Positions 27,645 through 36,666 of a stretch of 64,000 bases of DNA are shown here, in pieces (position 1 is the stretch's first letter; every line of letters starts with the position of its first letter). Source of the stretch: Rhizobium viscosum (lineage in GTDB: Bacteria; Pseudomonadota; Alphaproteobacteria; Rhizobiales; Rhizobiaceae); assembly GCF_014873945.1 (NCBI RefSeq), contig NZ_JADBEC010000001.1, positions 2,931,001 to 2,995,000 of the forward strand. Direction: 5' to 3'. The notes under the pieces are model-generated. The model was not told the origin of the DNA. It searched no databases and worked only from the letters and a program-made list of their open reading frames with translations. A program made the translations under genes and the position numbers.

Positions 27645-28804
27645 TTACGGCCTTCCTTCTCCGGTCTCTCGATCGCCGGATCTCCATTGCCATCGCCATC
27701 CTGCTGGTGGTCGCGGTTCTGGTGCCGGTGCTCAATCTGGCGACGTCGGCGGACAATCCGTTGCATGTGCCGACCTATATCATGGCACTGTTCGGCAAGT
27801 ACCTGACCTATGCGCTGCTGGCGCTGGCGCTCGATCTCGTCTGGGGCTTCTGCGGCATTCTCTCGCTCGGCCACGGCGCCTTCTTCGCGCTCGGCGGTTA
27901 TGCGATGGGCATGTATCTGATGCGCCAGATCGGCTCGCGCGGCGTCTACGGCGATCCCATCCTGCCCGACTTCATGGTCTTCCTGAACTGGAAGGAGTTG
28001 CCCTGGTTCTGGTACGGTTTCGACCAGTTCTGGTTTGCAGCACTGATGGTGCTCGTCGTGCCCGGCCTGCTTGCCTTCGTTTTCGGCTGGTTCGCCTTCC
28101 GCTCACGGGTCAACGGCGTTTACCTGTCGATCATCACCCAGGCCATGACCTATGCGCTGCTGCTTGCCTTCTTCCGCAACGATATGGGCTTCGGCGGCAA
28201 TAACGGCATGACCGATTTCAAGGATATCCTTGGCTTCAACGTGCAGGCGGATGGCACGCGTGCGACGCTCTTTGCAGCGACCGCGATCTTCCTGGCACTG
28301 TCGCTGATGATCGCTTCGGCGATCGTGCGGTCGAAATTCGGCAAGGTGCTGGTCGGCGTGCGGGATGCGGAAAGCCGCACGCGCTTCCTCGGCTATCGTG
28401 TCGAGCATTTCAAGCTCTTCACCTTCGTCGTCTCGGCGATGATGGCGGGCATTGCCGGCGCGCTCTATGTGCCGCAAGTCGGCATTATCAATCCCGGCGA
28501 ATTCGCTCCGGCCAATTCCATCGAAGTCGTCATCTGGACGGCTGTCGGCGGGCGCGCGACGTTGATCGGACCGATCATCGGCGCCATCCTCGTCAACGGC
28601 GGAAAGACGATCTTTACCGGCCTCTTCCCCGATTACTGGCTGTTTGCGCTCGGTGGCCTCTTCGTGCTCGTCACGTTGCTTCTGCCCAAGGGTATCGTCG
28701 GCACGATCGCCCAGCATTTCGGTAAGCGGAGGCCAGTCTCGAACGGTGTGCCGCCGGCGGTTGCCGAAGAGAGCGTCGAAGCGAAAATCCAGGCTGCGGA
28801 GTAG
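27641..28804 (+). CDS. urtC: UrtC, urea ABC transporter permease
   Basis: 387 residues with about nine hydrophobic segments. LivM-type motifs in their urea variant: LALDLVWGFCGILSLGHGAF, RSRVNGVYLSIITQAMTYAL, KVLVGVRDAESRTRFLGYRV and WTAVGGRATLIGPIIGAILV. A loop at ~100-125 (DFMVFLNWKELPWFWYGFDQ) is characteristic of UrtC. Overlaps urtB by four bases; urtD begins four bases after its stop. Confidence 0.93.
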   Translation: MITAFLLRSLDRRISIAIAILLVVAVLVPVLNLATSADNPLHVPTYIMALFGKYLTYALLALALDLVWGFCGILSLGHGAFFALGGYAMGMYLMRQIGSRGVYGDPILPDFMVFLNWKELPWFWYGFDQFWFAALMVLVVPGLLAFVFGWFAFRSRVNGVYLSIITQAMTYALLLAFFRNDMGFGGNNGMTDFKDILGFNVQADGTRATLFAATAIFLALSLMIASAIVRSKFGKVLVGVRDAESRTRFLGYRVEHFKLFTFVVSAMMAGIAGALYVPQVGIINPGEFAPANSIEVVIWTAVGGRATLIGPIIGAILVNGGKTIFTGLFPDYWLFALGGLFVLVTLLLPKGIVGTIAQHFGKRRPVSNGVPPAVAEESVEAKIQAAE

Positions 28805-28808
28805 ACTT

Positions 28809-29564
28809 ATGATCCCCGACGTCAAACCCAACAGCGTGCTTTATCTCAGCGGTGTCTCGGTCTCTTTCGATGGCTTCAAGGCGCTGAATTCGCTCTCCAT
28901 CGTTATCGAACCCGGCGAACTCCGGGCGATCATCGGCCCGAATGGCGCCGGCAAGACGACGATGATGGATATCATCACCGGCAAGACGCGGCCTGATGAA
29001 GGCGAAGTCTTCTTTAACGGCATTGTGGACCTGACCAAGAAGGACGAAGCCGATATCGCCCAGCTCGGCATCGGCCGGAAATTCCAGAAGCCGACGGTCT
29101 TCGAAAGCCATACGGTCTGGGACAATCTGGAACTGGCGCTCAACCGCCGGCGCACGGTGTTTTCGACGCTCTTCTATCGTCTTTCCGGTGAAGACAAGGA
29201 TCGTATCGATGAAATCCTGGAAACGGTGCGCCTGACGCATCGCCGCGATGAGCTTGCGGCCAACCTGTCGCATGGTCAGAAGCAGTGGCTGGAGATCGGC
29301 ATGCTGCTGGCGCAGGAGCCGAAGCTTCTGCTCGTCGACGAGCCTGTGGCCGGCATGACGGATGCCGAGACGGCAGAAACGGCGATCCTGCTCAAGGATA
29401 TCGCGAAGACGCGGTCCGTCGTCGTCGTGGAGCACGATATGGGCTTTATCCGTGATCTCGGCGTGAAGGTGACCTGCCTCGCGGAAGGCTCGGTGCTGGC
29501 CGAAGGCTCGATCGACTTCGTCAGCAACGATCCGAAGGTGATCGAGAACTATCTGGGTCGCTAA
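28809..29564 (+). CDS. urtD: UrtD, urea ABC transporter ATPase
   Basis: 251 residues from ATG 28809; the in-frame extension upstream lies inside urtC and is not used. Walker [14 protein letters not shown]-loop GIGRKFQKPTVFESHTVWDN (the Lys-Pro-Thr-Val-Phe-Glu element is typical of UrtD), signature NLSHGQKQWLEIGMLLAQEP, Walker B LLLVDEPVAGMTDAE and H-loop VVVEHDMGFIRDLG. Dimerises with UrtE to drive urea import. Confidence 0.93.
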   Translation: MIPDVKPNSVLYLSGVSVSFDGFKALNSLSIVIEPGELRAIIGPNGAGKTTMMDIITGKTRPDEGEVFFNGIVDLTKKDEADIAQLGIGRKFQKPTVFESHTVWDNLELALNRRRTVFSTLFYRLSGEDKDRIDEILETVRLTHRRDELAANLSHGQKQWLEIGMLLAQEPKLLLVDEPVAGMTDAETAETAILLKDIAKTRSVVVVEHDMGFIRDLGVKVTCLAEGSVLAEGSIDFVSNDPKVIENYLGR

Positions 29565-29639
29565 AAATGCAACTTCTAGGCTTGAACCTGACAGGAGAAG
29601 GCGCTCTAAAACGAGCGGTTTTTACGGTGGGGTTTCATA

Positions 29640-30158
29640 ATGGCTTTTCTCGGAATTCTGGTCATGGCGATCGGCGGCGCGGCCGTCTGGTATTGGCGTT
29701 TGAAAATGATGCATGAGGCAGGAAGCGAGATCATCGATTCCGTCGAGCGCATGCGGGGTGCATATAAGCGCGGCAAGTTCCGCAAGCAGGCGGCGGCAGC
29801 ACCGCTCGCTTCAATCGCGGATCCGGCGATTGCGGCCGTGGCCTTCTTCTTCTGCCTCGCCAAGGAAAAGCCGATGTATTTCGAGGCGGCGCGGAATGTC
29901 GTCCGCGACAGCATGAAAGGCATTATCCGGCCGGGTGATATGGAAGAGGTGCTGGTTTTCGGTGAATGGGCGTCCAAGAACACCATCAGCCCGGAAGACC
30001 CGATCCGCCGCTTCCGCGATCTGTGGCTGCAGGCGCTCGACATGCAGGAGCGCCAGCAGTTGATCGGCATTGCCGAGGACGTGGCCGCAGTGGGTGGCGA
30101 GAAAACGAAAGAACAGGAAAACGCCTTGCAAGTGCTGAGGCGTACGCTGATGAACTGA
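29640..30158 (+). CDS. Unknown protein embedded between urtD and urtE
   Basis: 172 residues. One N-terminal hydrophobic segment (AFLGILVMAIGGAAVWYWRL) looks like a membrane anchor. The rest is helical: SVERMRGAYKRGKFRKQAAA, a hydrophobic stretch IADPAIAAVAFFFCLAKEKP, then MEEVLVFGEWASKN and FRDLWLQALDMQERQQLIGI. The helix pattern is loosely like a TerB-type helical bundle, but I cannot name the family. It is co-directional and closely spaced within the urt operon (75 bases after urtD, 18 before urtE), so it is very likely co-expressed with the urea transporter. GGGG upstream of the ATG. Confidence 0.78.
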   Translation: MAFLGILVMAIGGAAVWYWRLKMMHEAGSEIIDSVERMRGAYKRGKFRKQAAAAPLASIADPAIAAVAFFFCLAKEKPMYFEAARNVVRDSMKGIIRPGDMEEVLVFGEWASKNTISPEDPIRRFRDLWLQALDMQERQQLIGIAEDVAAVGGEKTKEQENALQVLRRTLMN

Positions 30159-30176
30159 TGGGGAATGGGTGAACGG

Positions 30177-30872
30177 ATGCTGACAGTCGAAAACGCAAAT
30201 CTTCATTATGGCGCAGCCCAGGCGTTGCGCGGCATCTCGATCAAGGCCGAGATGGGCAAGATCACCTGCGTGCTCGGGCGTAACGGTGTCGGCAAGAGCT
30301 CGCTCTTGCGCGCCGTCACCGGCCAGCACCCGATATCGGCGGGAACTATCACCTTCAACGATGCGAAGCTGGATGGCCTGCCGCCCTTTGCCCGTGCCAA
30401 GCAGGGCATCGGCTATGTGCCGCAGGGGCGCGAAATCTTCCCGCTACTGACGGTGAAGGAAAACCTCGAAACCGGCTTTGCTCCGCTTGGCCGCCGCGAC
30501 CGCAACATCCCCGACGATATCTTCAGTCTCTTCCCGGTGCTGAAGTCGATGTTGTCACGTCGCGGCGGCGATCTCTCAGGCGGGCAACAGCAGCAACTGG
30601 CGATTGGACGTGCCATGGTCACGCGGCCGAAGATTCTCGTGCTCGACGAGCCGACCGAGGGCATCCAGCCATCGATCATCAAGGATATCGGTCGGGCGAT
30701 CCGCTACCTGCGTGACTCCACCGGCATGGCGATCCTGCTTGTCGAGCAATATCTCGATTTCTGCCGGGAGCTTGCTGATTATGTCTATATCATGGACCGC
30801 GGCGAGATCGTGCATGAGGGCCTTGCCGAGACGCTGGATACGCCGGAAGCACGTCGCCATCTGACCGTATGA
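30177..30872 (+). CDS. urtE: UrtE, urea ABC transporter ATPase
   Basis: About 231 residues. Walker [15 protein letters not shown] (the Arg-Asn-Gly-Val form is typical of UrtE), [20 protein letters not shown], signature [20 protein letters not shown], Walker [17 protein letters not shown] and H-loop [17 protein letters not shown] 30177 fits the family N-terminus [12 protein letters not shown]; an ATG at 30165 would add four residues. It is followed by the urease genes in the same direction after 176 bases, linking uptake with hydrolysis. Confidence 0.93.
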   Translation: MLTVENANLHYGAAQALRGISIKAEMGKITCVLGRNGVGKSSLLRAVTGQHPISAGTITFNDAKLDGLPPFARAKQGIGYVPQGREIFPLLTVKENLETGFAPLGRRDRNIPDDIFSLFPVLKSMLSRRGGDLSGGQQQQLAIGRAMVTRPKILVLDEPTEGIQPSIIKDIGRAIRYLRDSTGMAILLVEQYLDFCRELADYVYIMDRGEIVHEGLAETLDTPEARRHLTV

Positions 30873-31048
30873 TCTCTCTGGGCAGCGTGCTGGCATCTGC
30901 CGCAAAATGCGGCAAATGCACTCCGCGCTATCCAAATCTCCCGTGGGGGCGCGGGCTTTCGGAAAGCGGCACGGGACTTGCTTACCAGCAGTCACGAGAC
31001 ACATTCAACGCAAAATGCCAGACAGGACGGCATCTGCACGGGGGTGGC

Positions 31049-31873
31049 ATGACAGGCGTGGCGGCAGGCACCACGAGACCGCAGAGAGCGGAAGGACGCG
31101 GGCATCTTGCTGCCAAGGTGCAGGGCGGACGTACGCGGATTCAGGAGCTTTATCAGGAAGGTGCAGCAAAGATCCGCCTTCCGGATACGTTCGATGCCTC
31201 GATGGAGGCCGTCATCATCAACACGGCCGGCGGACTGACCGGCGGCGACCGGATGAACTGGAGCGTCTCGGCTGGTGCTGGCACGCGCATCGATGTGACC
31301 ACGCAGGCCTGCGAGAAGATTTACAAGGCATCGGCCGGCACGGCGGAGGTAACGACGCAGATCGAGGTCGGGCCGGGCGCCCGCGTCGACTGGCTACCCC
31401 AGGAGACGATCCTCTTCGATCGCGCCTCGCTGTTTCGCCGGCTGGATGTCGATCTCGACGACAGCGCCGAGTTCCTTGCCGTCGAAGCCATCCTGCTCGG
31501 GCGCACGGCAATGGGTGAGACGATGGAGACGGGGCTGTTTCGCGATCGCTGGCGCATCCGCCGCTCGGGCCAGCTTGTTCATGCCGAGGAATTGCGGCTT
31601 TCCGATGCGGTGGCGCTGCTTGCGGCAGAGCAGGCGGTACTCGGCGGGCAGGTGGCCTTTGCGACGGTGCTTTACGCAGGGCCGATGTCCGAACCCTATC
31701 TCGCCAAGGTACGGCCGCTGCTGGACGGACATATGGGCGGGGCGAGTGCCTGGAGCGACAAGATCGTCGTGCGCCTTGCGGCAGTCGATGGTTTTGCGCT
31801 GAGAAAAATCCTGATCCCGGTCATTTCCGCCTTGCGCAATGGAGCGCCTGTGCCGAAAGTCTGGAATCTGTAA
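31049..31873 (+). CDS. ureD: UreD (UreH), urease accessory protein
   Basis: About 274 residues from ATG 31049, preceded by GGGGTG; a longer frame from 30869 overlaps urtE and is not favoured. Family motifs: [51 protein letters not shown] and [18 protein letters not shown]. UreD scaffolds assembly of apo-urease with UreF and UreG before nickel insertion. The 30873-31048 gap contains a short GC-rich hairpin (TTTGCCGC-like inverted repeat near 30900) but no convincing promoter. Confidence 0.9.
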   Translation: MTGVAAGTTRPQRAEGRGHLAAKVQGGRTRIQELYQEGAAKIRLPDTFDASMEAVIINTAGGLTGGDRMNWSVSAGAGTRIDVTTQACEKIYKASAGTAEVTTQIEVGPGARVDWLPQETILFDRASLFRRLDVDLDDSAEFLAVEAILLGRTAMGETMETGLFRDRWRIRRSGQLVHAEELRLSDAVALLAAEQAVLGGQVAFATVLYAGPMSEPYLAKVRPLLDGHMGGASAWSDKIVVRLAAVDGFALRKILIPVISALRNGAPVPKVWNL

Positions 31874-31893
31874 GTTCAACAAGCGGGTAGACG

Positions 31894-32196
31894 ATGAACC
31901 TCACTCCCAGAGAAAAAGACAAGCTGTTGATTTCCATGGCCGCCATGGTGGCGCGCAAGCGGCTGGAACGCGGCGTCAAGCTGAACCATCCGGAAGCCAT
32001 CGCCCTCATCACCGATTTCGTTGTCGAAGGCGCACGTGATGGCCGTCCGGTTGCCGAACTGATGGAGGCCGGAGCCCATGTGATCAGCCGCGACCAGGTG
32101 ATGGAAGGCATTGCCGAGATGATCCATGACGTGCAGGTCGAGGCGACTTTCCCCGACGGCACAAAGCTGGTGACCGTGCACGAACCTATCCGCTGA
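31894..32196 (+). CDS. ureA: UreA, urease gamma subunit
   Basis: 100 residues, the usual length. Starts [20 protein letters not shown] and contains [20 protein letters not shown] and [19 protein letters not shown], all signature stretches of the gamma subunit. It forms the alpha-beta-gamma urease with UreB and UreC in the cytoplasm. A small zinc-type gene separates it from ureB. Confidence 0.96.
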   Translation: MNLTPREKDKLLISMAAMVARKRLERGVKLNHPEAIALITDFVVEGARDGRPVAELMEAGAHVISRDQVMEGIAEMIHDVQVEATFPDGTKLVTVHEPIR

Positions 32197-32206
32197 GGAG
32201 TAAGCC

Positions 32207-32458
32207 ATGCTGGAGCTTCGACCCAATTGCGAATGCTGCGACAAGGATCTGCCGCCCGACAGTGCGGAAGCGATGATCTGCACGTTCGAATGCACGTTCT
32301 GTGCGGATTGCGTTGACAATGTCCTCAAGGGCGTGTGCCCGAATTGCGGTGGCAACCTCGTTGCCAGACCGATCCGGCCTGCTGCGAAGCTCCTGAATAA
32401 TCCGGCTTCCACGAAGCGTGTTCTGAAGGCCGAGGGCTGCGCGCCCAAGGCGGCTTAA
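32207..32458 (+). CDS. DUF1272 small zinc-binding protein in the urease operon
   Basis: 83 residues. The first ~55 carry a Cys-rich module: [31 protein letters not shown] and [17 protein letters not shown], i.e. four CxxC-like pairs expected to bind one or two zinc ions. This matches the DUF1272 family. The C-terminal tail is basic and alanine-rich. It lies between ureA and ureB with 10-base gaps and a good ribosome site (GAGGAG), so it is translated as part of the urease operon. A metal-related role is tempting but unproven. Confidence 0.85.
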   Translation: MLELRPNCECCDKDLPPDSAEAMICTFECTFCADCVDNVLKGVCPNCGGNLVARPIRPAAKLLNNPASTKRVLKAEGCAPKAA

Positions 32459-32468
32459 GGAGAGACAG

Positions 32469-32774
32469 ATGATCCCTGGCGAAATCATTGCCGCTGATGG
32501 CGAGATCGAGCTCAATGCCGGCGCACCGATCGTGACGCTTGAGGTTTCCAATACCGGCGACCGTCCCGTGCAGGTCGGCAGCCACTATCATTTTGCCGAG
32601 ACCAATGCCGGCCTTTCCTTCGATCGCGACAAGGCTCGCGGCATGCGGCTCGACATTCCCGCCGGCACGGCCGTGCGTTTCGAGCCGGGCCAGACCCGTT
32701 CGGTGACGCTCATACCGCTCTCGGGCAAGCGCGAAGTCTACGGCTTCCGCCAGCTCGTCATGGGCCGGCTCTAA
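32469..32774 (+). CDS. ureB: UreB, urease beta subunit
   Basis: 101 residues, standard length. Starts [18 protein letters not shown] and contains [40 protein letters not shown] and [10 protein letters not shown]. Shine-Dalgarno AAGGAGAG is seven bases upstream. Together with UreA and UreC it makes the nickel urease that splits urea into ammonia and carbamate. Confidence 0.96.
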   Translation: MIPGEIIAADGEIELNAGAPIVTLEVSNTGDRPVQVGSHYHFAETNAGLSFDRDKARGMRLDIPAGTAVRFEPGQTRSVTLIPLSGKREVYGFRQLVMGRL

Positions 32775-32800
32775 TAAAAGAAAATGACGGGAGGAAATAC

Positions 32801-33211
32801 ATGCGCGTGAAGATGGAATTCATCGGTGCGGTCGTAATGCTGTTTGCCGCCGGCGCCGCCTATGCTGAAGACGTGAATTGCGAGAATGCGCAGACACAGA
32901 CCGATATGACCAGCTGCGCGCAGGCGCGTTATGATGAAGCCGACAAGGCGCTCAATGCCCAGTACAAGCAGACGCGTGCCGCCATGGTGGCGATCGACAA
33001 AGATCTCGATGGCGATATGAAAGGCGCGGAACAAGCGCTCCTCAAGGCGCAGCGCGCCTGGATCAACTATCGCGATGCGCAGTGCGAAAATTCCGGCTTC
33101 CAGGCTCGCGGCGGTACGATGGAGCCGATGTTGGTTGCGGGCTGCCTTGCTGACCTGACCGATCTGAGAACCAAAGAGCTCAAGGCGCTTGCCGAAGGAA
33201 TGGGCAATTAA
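32801..33211 (+). CDS. LprI-like (DUF1311) secreted protein in the urease operon
   Basis: 136 residues. Signal peptide (MEFIGAVVMLFAAGAAYA, cleavage before EDVNCENA). The mature domain has four Cys and the DUF1311 pattern: CENAQTQTDMTSCAQARYDE, YKQTRAAM, LLKAQRAWINYRDAQC and AGCLADLTDLRTKEL. Family members act as periplasmic lysozyme inhibitors in some bacteria; here only the fold is supported. GGGAGGAAA precedes the ATG. It lies within the urease operon, between ureB and the GT29-like gene, with a 1-base gap to the latter. Confidence 0.83.
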   Translation: MRVKMEFIGAVVMLFAAGAAYAEDVNCENAQTQTDMTSCAQARYDEADKALNAQYKQTRAAMVAIDKDLDGDMKGAEQALLKAQRAWINYRDAQCENSGFQARGGTMEPMLVAGCLADLTDLRTKELKALAEGMGN

Positions 33212-33212
33212 A

Positions 33213-33851
33213 GTGGGCAGATCGATCATGATCGTGGGCAACGGCGAAGTGGGAGAAGGGGGGGGCGAGATCATCGACGCATCCGACTTCATCATCCGCT
33301 TCAACGAGTGCCGCTCCTATGGCGCCGGCGGTACTCGTACCGATGTGATTGCGGTGTGCAATACCGGCCGTCCTGCCAAGGCAATGCTCGGTTCGGAAAG
33401 CTGGCGGGTGCATCCCGGTGTTGTCGAAGCCTCGGAAATCTGGAGTGTGCGCGATCCCGAAAAATTCGCGGCGATGCGGGCACCTCTTGCGGCTTCGCAT
33501 CCGGAGCTCGATGATTTCTGCGACGATTACACCAACCAATTTAGCGATTTCTGCATGCAAGCTGGCAAGGTGCATCGGGTCATCGACAAACAGATTCATG
33601 ACGCCGTCGATCAGGCGCTTTCTGCCTTCTTGCCAGCGCCTTACGTCGTGCCGAGCAGCGGCATGATCGTGATTGGCGAAGTGCTCGACAGATTTCCCGA
33701 CGATGACGTAACGCTTGCCGGCTTCGGCCATGTGGGCTGGGAGTGGCATCCCTTTGCCGCCGAAAAGCAGCTCGTCGATTCCTATGTTGCGGCCGGCCGT
33801 CTCAGGCGGCTTGCCGGAAAACCATTCGTCTCTTTCTCCCAAGGAGCCTGA
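33213..33851 (+). CDS. GT29 (sialyltransferase)-like protein, 'urease operon accessory protein'
   Basis: About 212 residues from GTG 33213 (ATG 33228 is an alternative). The start SIMIVGNGEVGEGGGEIIDA, followed by SDFIIRFNECRSYGAGGTRT, resembles the sialyl motif L of glycosyltransferase family 29. PSSGMIVIGEVLDRFPDDDV and AGFGHVGWEWHPFAAEKQLV resemble motif S and the region behind it. No signal peptide or membrane anchor is seen, so the product is probably cytoplasmic. It sits four bases before ureC. Rhizobial genomes carry such a gene under the name urease operon accessory protein (recalled). Its substrate and any tie to urease are unknown. Confidence 0.72.
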   Translation: MGRSIMIVGNGEVGEGGGEIIDASDFIIRFNECRSYGAGGTRTDVIAVCNTGRPAKAMLGSESWRVHPGVVEASEIWSVRDPEKFAAMRAPLAASHPELDDFCDDYTNQFSDFCMQAGKVHRVIDKQIHDAVDQALSAFLPAPYVVPSSGMIVIGEVLDRFPDDDVTLAGFGHVGWEWHPFAAEKQLVDSYVAAGRLRRLAGKPFVSFSQGA

Positions 33852-33854
33852 TAG

Positions 33855-35567
33855 ATGCCCTACAAGATCTCCCGCAAGGCTTACGCCGGCATGTTCGGTC
33901 CGACCACCGGCGACAAGGTCCGCCTTGCCGATACGGAGCTTTTCATCGAGATCGAAAAGGATTTTACCACCTATGGTGAAGAGGTGAAGTTCGGCGGCGG
34001 GAAAGTCATCCGCGACGGCATGGGCCAGAGCCAGGTGACGCGGGCAGATGGCGCGGTCGATACCGTCATCACCAATGCCGTCATCATCGATCATTCCGGT
34101 ATTTACAAGGCCGATATCGGCCTCAAGGACGGACGCATCGCGGCGATCGGCAAGGCCGGCAATCCGGATATGCAGCCGGGCGTCAATATCATTGTCGGTC
34201 CGGGCACGGAAGCGATTGCCGGCGAGGGCAAGATCCTCACCGCCGGGGGCATGGACAGCCATATCCATTTCATCGCCCCACAGCAGATCGAGGAGGCTCT
34301 GATGAGCGGCCTGACCTGCATGCTCGGCGGCGGCACCGGGCCGGCGCACGGCACGCTGGCGACGACCTGCACGCCCGGCCCTTGGCATATCGCCCGTATG
34401 ATCGAGGCAGCCGATGCCTTCCCGATGAACCTTGCCTTTGCCGGCAAGGGCAATGCTTCGCTTCCGGGCGCATTGCAGGAAATGGTGCTCGCCGGCGCGA
34501 CCTCGCTGAAGCTGCATGAGGATTGGGGTACGACGCCCGGCGCCATCGACTGCTGCCTGTCGGTTGCCGACGACTATGACGTGCAGGTGATGATCCATAC
34601 GGATACGCTGAACGAAAGCGGCTTCGTGGAAGATACGATCGGCGCCATCAAGGGCCGCACCATCCATGCCTTCCATACGGAGGGTGCGGGCGGCGGTCAC
34701 GCACCCGACATCATAAAGATCTGCGGCCAGCCGAATGTCATTCCCTCGTCCACCAACCCGACGAGGCCCTATACGGTCAATACGATCGCCGAGCATCTGG
34801 ACATGCTGATGGTCTGCCATCACCTGTCGCCGTCGATCCCTGAGGATATCGCCTTTGCCGAAAGCCGTATCCGCAAGGAGACGATCGCGGCGGAAGACAT
34901 CCTGCACGATATCGGCGCTTTCTCGATCATCTCGTCGGACAGCCAGGCCATGGGCCGTGTCGGCGAAGTGCTGATCCGCACCTGGCAGACGGCCGACAAG
35001 ATGAAGCGCCAGCGCGGCCGTCTGAAAGAAGAGAAGGGCGATAACGACAATTTCCGTGTCCGCCGTTACGTCGCCAAATACACGATCAATCCGGCGATTG
35101 CACATGGCCTGTCGCATGAGATCGGCTCGATCGAAGTCGGCAAGCGCGCCGACCTCGTCCTATGGAACCCGGCCTTCTTCGGCGTGAAGCCGGACATGGT
35201 GCTGCTCGGCGGCTCGATTGCCGCGGCACCCATGGGCGATCCGAATGCCTCGATCCCGACGCCGCAGCCGGTGCACTACCGTCCGATGTTTGCCTCCTTC
35301 GGCAAAAGCCTGACAAATTCCTCCGTGACCTTCGTGTCGCAGGCCTCGCTCGATGTCGGCCTCAAGGGCCGCCTCGGCGTTGCCAAGGATCTCGTTGCCG
35401 TCAGGAACACACGCGGCGGCATCTCCAAGGCGTCAATGATCCACAACGACCTGACACCTGAAATCGAGGTCGATCCGGAGACCTACGAGGTGCGGGCGAA
35501 TGGCGAGTTGTTGACCTGCGAACCGGCGACGGTATTGCCGATGGCACAGCGTTATTTCCTGTTCTGA
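33855..35567 (+). CDS. ureC: UreC, urease alpha (catalytic) subunit
   Basis: 570 residues, full length. Nickel-site residues visible: the HxH pair in [14 protein letters not shown], the carbamylated Lys in [19 protein letters not shown], His in [13 protein letters not shown], His in [16 protein letters not shown], the flap His in [18 protein letters not shown], and the Asp in [13 protein letters not shown]. Ends with the conserved [16 protein letters not shown]. Catalyses urea hydrolysis. AAGGAGCC precedes the ATG. The gene is intact, with no sign of decay. Confidence 0.98.
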   Translation: MPYKISRKAYAGMFGPTTGDKVRLADTELFIEIEKDFTTYGEEVKFGGGKVIRDGMGQSQVTRADGAVDTVITNAVIIDHSGIYKADIGLKDGRIAAIGKAGNPDMQPGVNIIVGPGTEAIAGEGKILTAGGMDSHIHFIAPQQIEEALMSGLTCMLGGGTGPAHGTLATTCTPGPWHIARMIEAADAFPMNLAFAGKGNASLPGALQEMVLAGATSLKLHEDWGTTPGAIDCCLSVADDYDVQVMIHTDTLNESGFVEDTIGAIKGRTIHAFHTEGAGGGHAPDIIKICGQPNVIPSSTNPTRPYTVNTIAEHLDMLMVCHHLSPSIPEDIAFAESRIRKETIAAEDILHDIGAFSIISSDSQAMGRVGEVLIRTWQTADKMKRQRGRLKEEKGDNDNFRVRRYVAKYTINPAIAHGLSHEIGSIEVGKRADLVLWNPAFFGVKPDMVLLGGSIAAAPMGDPNASIPTPQPVHYRPMFASFGKSLTNSSVTFVSQASLDVGLKGRLGVAKDLVAVRNTRGGISKASMIHNDLTPEIEVDPETYEVRANGELLTCEPATVLPMAQRYFLF

Positions 35568-35576
35568 GTTCCTTTC

Positions 35577-36260
35577 ATGCGTGGTTTGAAGCTGACAGCG
35601 CGATGGCCGATACGGGCTGTCGCGCTGCTTTTATTATTGGTAGCTGGCGGTGCCTTTATTCCAAGACCGCTGCTGGTGGCAGCAGAAGCTTCCCCCGAAG
35701 CAACAGCCTCGCAGCGCATTCTGTTGCTTTCCGGCCCGATCCATACGGATATTGCGATCCCGCTCGACGATCGGCTTCGGGCGTCGTTTTCATTTCTTGA
35801 GGATGCCGGAATTCCGGTGAGCGATCCTGCCGCACAATGGCTGATCTTCGGATGGGGCGGTCGCTCATTCTATCTGGAGACACCGACCTGGGCCGATCTG
35901 AAGCCGATGCCGGTGCTTCGCGCGCTGACGATCGACGGATCGGTGATGCATGTCGATGTTGCCGGCGGCATCTCCGAAACCCATCCGGCCGTGACGGTTC
36001 TCAATGTCGATGGTGGGCGTTTCGAGCAATTGCTCGGCTTCATCAACGACAGTTTCATCCGGGAAAATGGAGCGGTCGTGCCGGTCGGCGACAGGGGATA
36101 TGGCGACTATGACAGGTTCTTCGAGGCGAGGGGCTATTTCAATGCGCTGTTTGGCTGCAATACATGGACCGCCGCTGCGCTACGGACAGGCGGCCTGCGA
36201 ATGGGTTTCTGGAACCCGCTGCCGCAGACGCTAGTGCTTTCGCTTGGTCTCTATAATTGA
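35577..36260 (+). CDS. DUF2459 / TIGR02117-type protein of rhizobial urease regions
   Basis: 227 residues. N-terminal signal anchor (RAVALLLLLVAGGAFIPRPL). The exported domain includes ILLLSGPIHTDIAIPLDD, WLIFGWGGRSFYLETPTWAD and CNTWTAAALRTGGLRMG with a Cys and a His in family-conserved places, suggesting a papain-like or NlpC-like hydrolase fold (inference). The family was defined from Rhizobiales urease neighbourhoods (DUF2459, TIGR02117), matching its place nine bases after ureC. The molecular function is unknown. Confidence 0.83.
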   Translation: MRGLKLTARWPIRAVALLLLLVAGGAFIPRPLLVAAEASPEATASQRILLLSGPIHTDIAIPLDDRLRASFSFLEDAGIPVSDPAAQWLIFGWGGRSFYLETPTWADLKPMPVLRALTIDGSVMHVDVAGGISETHPAVTVLNVDGGRFEQLLGFINDSFIRENGAVVPVGDRGYGDYDRFFEARGYFNALFGCNTWTAAALRTGGLRMGFWNPLPQTLVLSLGLYN

Positions 36261-36666
36261 AGTATAGGGCTCCTCTGCAACTTGGCGTAGCTGACGGGGC
36301 GGCGTTGTTTCCAGTTTCAACCCTTGTGTTTTTGAGACACTGTTCCCCATTGTTGCCCTTAAAGTGAAATCTGAGCATCGCTCTCCATCTGGTTGTGAAA
36401 ATCGGTGGGCGGACTGTGATTTTTTAGCCATAGACCATTCTGAAACAGGTGCCGATTGCTCCCCATAAAATACGTTTGAAATCAAGTTTTTAGGTGTATT
36501 TTCCACAGTGGACATGCCTGTCCCGAAAAGTTGCACCCTCTGCTAGAAAAAACAGATTGGCTGAATCCCCTGAAATCACTCGAATTTTAACAATTGGATT
36601 AAGACCCCCGCAGCAATTGCAACCCTATCAATGGCCTGAAGACGCTGGGCAGGAAGGCCGATTCTC
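36261..36666. other. AT-richer intergenic gap splitting the urease operon
   Basis: About 400 bases with lower GC than the flanks and T-rich runs (for example near 36420 and 36480). A 101-codon frame on the minus strand (36536-36231) overlaps the preceding gene and looks spurious. No terminal repeats of an insertion sequence were recognised. The gap probably holds a promoter for the diguanylate cyclase and the downstream ureEFG. Confidence 0.45.

Noticed and set aside
24606..30872. Second branched-chain amino-acid (liv) transporter
   Set aside because: UrtA/B/D/E-specific features (UrtB N-terminal domain, KPTVFE in Urt[10 protein letters not shown] in UrtE) and the following urease genes identify a urea transporter.
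30890..30912. TGGCA...GC element before ureD as a sigma-54 promoter
   Set aside because: The GG-to-GC spacing is 8 bases rather than the required 10, so it does not fit the -24/-12 consensus.
36231..36536. 101-codon minus-strand frame downstream of the DUF2459 gene
   Set aside because: Overlaps the end of a well-supported gene, lacks a clear ribosome site and has no recognisable family.
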